From an uncultured beta proteobacterium (GTDB lineage Bacteria > Pseudomonadota > Gammaproteobacteria > Burkholderiales > Burkholderiaceae), in contig CAIKGX010000009.1 in NCBI GenBank assembly GCA_903827075.1, positions 1-6,462 on the forward strand: DNA of 6,462 nt, read 5' to 3'. A model generated the notes under the pieces. The model did no database searches and was not told the DNA's origin. It saw nothing but the letters and a program-made list of their open reading frames with translations. How positions within the stretch are numbered: position 1 is the first letter of the stretch; every line of letters starts with the position of its first letter. The position numbers and the translations under genes are program-made. Shown piece by piece: positions 5,121 through 6,462 of the stretch.

Positions 5121-5938
5121 AAAATGGCATTACTAACCGGGAATTTAAGCTACTCATCAAACCTCAGGGTTTAGAGCGATTGAGCAGGGTTACTGCTTTA
5201 AGTGAGAAAATAGTTCAATTCTGTCATCAGAATAAGGTGGGGTTTTTCCACAGCGATAATGCGACTACCGGTTTGCGCAATATCTATTTTTATGACACAC
5301 CCGGCGAAGACTTTCGCCACAACAATATCATCTTACGAATTCGCGAATCCCGTCAAAATATTTGGGTAGATGATTGGTGTGAGGTGACCTTAAAATGCCG
5401 TGCATATGCATTGGATGTGGCGGAGAAATTTAATCCCATTCCTAAGAAAAGCATTAAATCGAGATTGCGTCTTAAAGAAGAAGTTTTACGCGGAGATGCT
5501 GTTGGGTCTAAAAGATCCCTGTACTCCAACAATGCTATTTTAGATGCTATACCACTGAATAATATTTTTGATCGATCTTTTAGTAGCGTCTCTAAATTTT
5601 TCCCAGGACTGAGCAGTCTCGCAATTGATAAAAAAACACCGCTTCGTATAGTTGGAGGCAGTACCAATAAGATATTGGAGGTGAGCATGCACCTGGGTAA
5701 TTTGGTGTTTGGTGATGGAGTCCAGGCCCATTGCGATATTGCAATCTGGCTCAGGAGCATTGGCGATCCTATCGTTGGTGAGCTCTCCTTTTCATACCCC
5801 ATCGATGATGAGAATAGATTGCAAGAAAAGGCTCATAAGCGGGCAGATCAATTTTTCACAAAACTTCAAGTAGATCTAGCCGATTGGTTAGAAATTGGGA
5901 CCACTAAAACCGCTTTGGTTTATGGAAAGCCTGAATGA
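5111..5938 (+). CDS. CYTH-like (triphosphate tunnel metalloenzyme fold) protein of unknown substrate
   Basis: A 275-residue cytosolic protein with the pattern of the CYTH/triphosphate tunnel superfamily, whose members bind or hydrolyse triphosphates, thiamine triphosphate or polyphosphate, make cAMP, or (VTC) polymerise polyphosphate. Visible features, in order: REFKLLI (10-16), YFYDTP (59-64), ILRIRES (74-80), EVTLK (91-95), RLRLKEE (118-124), then later strands with ILEVSM (188-193), CDIAIWL (208-214) and GELSF (223-227). The usual N-terminal ExExK appears as N9-R-E11-F-K13, so the first Glu is replaced by Asn. That may alter metal binding or mean a non-canonical activity. The GTG at 5111 is preferred: GAGGGGGG (5094-5101) lies 9 nt upstream and a TGA (5093-5095) blocks longer forms. 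The gene lies 52 bp after ppk2 and overlaps the next gene by 4 nt. Placement suggests a polyphosphate or triphosphate substrate; the specific function is not recognised. Confidence 0.78.
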   Translation: MKLKNGITNREFKLLIKPQGLERLSRVTALSEKIVQFCHQNKVGFFHSDNATTGLRNIYFYDTPGEDFRHNNIILRIRESRQNIWVDDWCEVTLKCRAYALDVAEKFNPIPKKSIKSRLRLKEEVLRGDAVGSKRSLYSNNAILDAIPLNNIFDRSFSSVSKFFPGLSSLAIDKKTPLRIVGGSTNKILEVSMHLGNLVFGDGVQAHCDIAIWLRSIGDPIVGELSFSYPIDDENRLQEKAHKRADQFFTKLQVDLADWLEIGTTKTALVYGKPE

Positions 5939-6462
5939 GTATTGCGCCAATAGATCAGTCTACTGATTTATCAACCCAAGGAAACATACCTACGCTGCAT
6001 GATCTATTCATACAGTTTTTAATTATTGGCGCTGTCAGTTTTGGTGGTGGAATTATTGCTTATGAACGTATTTTGCTGGTGGATAAGCGCAAGTGGCTAT
6101 CACCCGACGAATTTATGGCTTACCTAGCAATTAGCCAGACAATGCCCGGATTAAACTCCGTCAATCTCGCTGTCATTACTGGGGATCATTTACGTGGCGT
6201 ACATGGATCCGTAGTAGCAGCCCTTGGTTTAATTTTGCCAGGCTCACTCATTGTTCTGTTGATGGGGATTTTATATAGCAATAATTCAGATCATCCTCTG
6301 GCAAATCTGATCTTGGCTGGTATTGCGGCTGGCGCAACGGGTTTACTAGCTGCAATTACCTATCGTTTGGGGGGTAGCAGCTGGCGCCAAATTAAACCAC
6401 TGTTGCTCATTATTGCTACATTTTTATTAATGAGTGTAGCTAAGCTTGCCTTGCCGCTAGTA
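5935..6462 (+). CDS. chrA: ChrA-family chromate transporter, N-terminal part (runs off the window)
   Basis: Integral membrane protein of the chromate ion transporter (CHR) family; 176 codons are open to the window edge with no stop. The CHR signature is clear: FLIIGAVSFGGGIIAYERILL (28-48, broken here as FLIIGAV then SFGGG at 35-39), WLSPDEF (54-60), SQTMPGLNSVNLAV (67-80) and an LPG in a following hydrophobic segment. Further hydrophobic stretches follow at about 97-115, 123-142 and 154-176, typical of the half-size CHR domain. The ATG at 5935 overlaps the CYTH gene's TGA as ATGA, and GGAAAG lies 5 nt upstream. Many CHR proteins in this group come as two adjacent half-genes, so a second one may follow outside the window. 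Real substrate in an organism without known chromate exposure is uncertain; some members may carry other oxyanions. Confidence 0.9.
   Translation, partial: MSIAPIDQSTDLSTQGNIPTLHDLFIQFLIIGAVSFGGGIIAYERILLVDKRKWLSPDEFMAYLAISQTMPGLNSVNLAVITGDHLRGVHGSVVAALGLILPGSLIVLLMGILYSNNSDHPLANLILAGIAAGATGLLAAITYRLGGSSWRQIKPLLLIIATFLLMSVAKLALPLV

Noticed and set aside
5353..5802. A 149-codon minus-strand open frame opposite the CYTH-like gene.
   Set aside because: No recognisable domain or ribosome site; the plus-strand protein on the same DNA has clear family motifs, so this is a shadow frame.

Overview
The window looks like chromosomal DNA from a small-genome betaproteobacterium, most likely a Polynucleobacter-like freshwater member of the Burkholderiaceae. 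This is inferred from protein-family character, moderate-to-low GC and tight gene packing; there is no rRNA or other taxonomic marker here. There are eight protein genes in two divergent blocks. I see no tRNA, rRNA, CRISPR array or insertion sequence.

Left block (minus strand, transcribed from about 3230 down to 9): plcP (PlcP-type phospholipase C of the metallophosphoesterase fold), agt (GT4 diacylglycerol glycosyltransferase), dgkA (diacylglycerol kinase) and olsB (ornithine lipid N-acyltransferase). They are spaced -4, +9 and +42 nt and read as one operon. Together they could strip phosphorus from membrane lipids: PlcP releases diacylglycerol from phospholipids, Agt turns it into glycolipid, DgkA can return it to phosphatidic acid, and OlsB starts phosphorus-free ornithine lipids. 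The region upstream of plcP holds three heptamers in perfect 11-nt register, like a PhoB-binding Pho box, which fits induction by phosphate starvation.

Right block (plus strand, about 3300 to the right edge): a PlsC/OlsA-type acyltransferase, a one-domain PPK2 polyphosphate kinase, an uncharacterised CYTH-like (triphosphate tunnel fold) protein, and the start of a ChrA-family transporter cut by the window edge. Gaps are 58 and 52 nt, then a 4-nt overlap. The GTG start of the CYTH-like gene lies within two overlapping inverted repeats that could form mutually exclusive RNA hairpins.

The shared theme is phosphorus economy: lipid-phosphorus recovery on one side, acyl-lipid and polyphosphate metabolism on the other, with a candidate PhoB site between them. 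The plcP-agt pairing is known from other bacteria. The parts that look less described are dgkA and olsB in the same operon, the ppk2-CYTH-chrA arrangement, the overlap of the Pho-like repeats with the divergent promoter, and the paired hairpins at the CYTH start.
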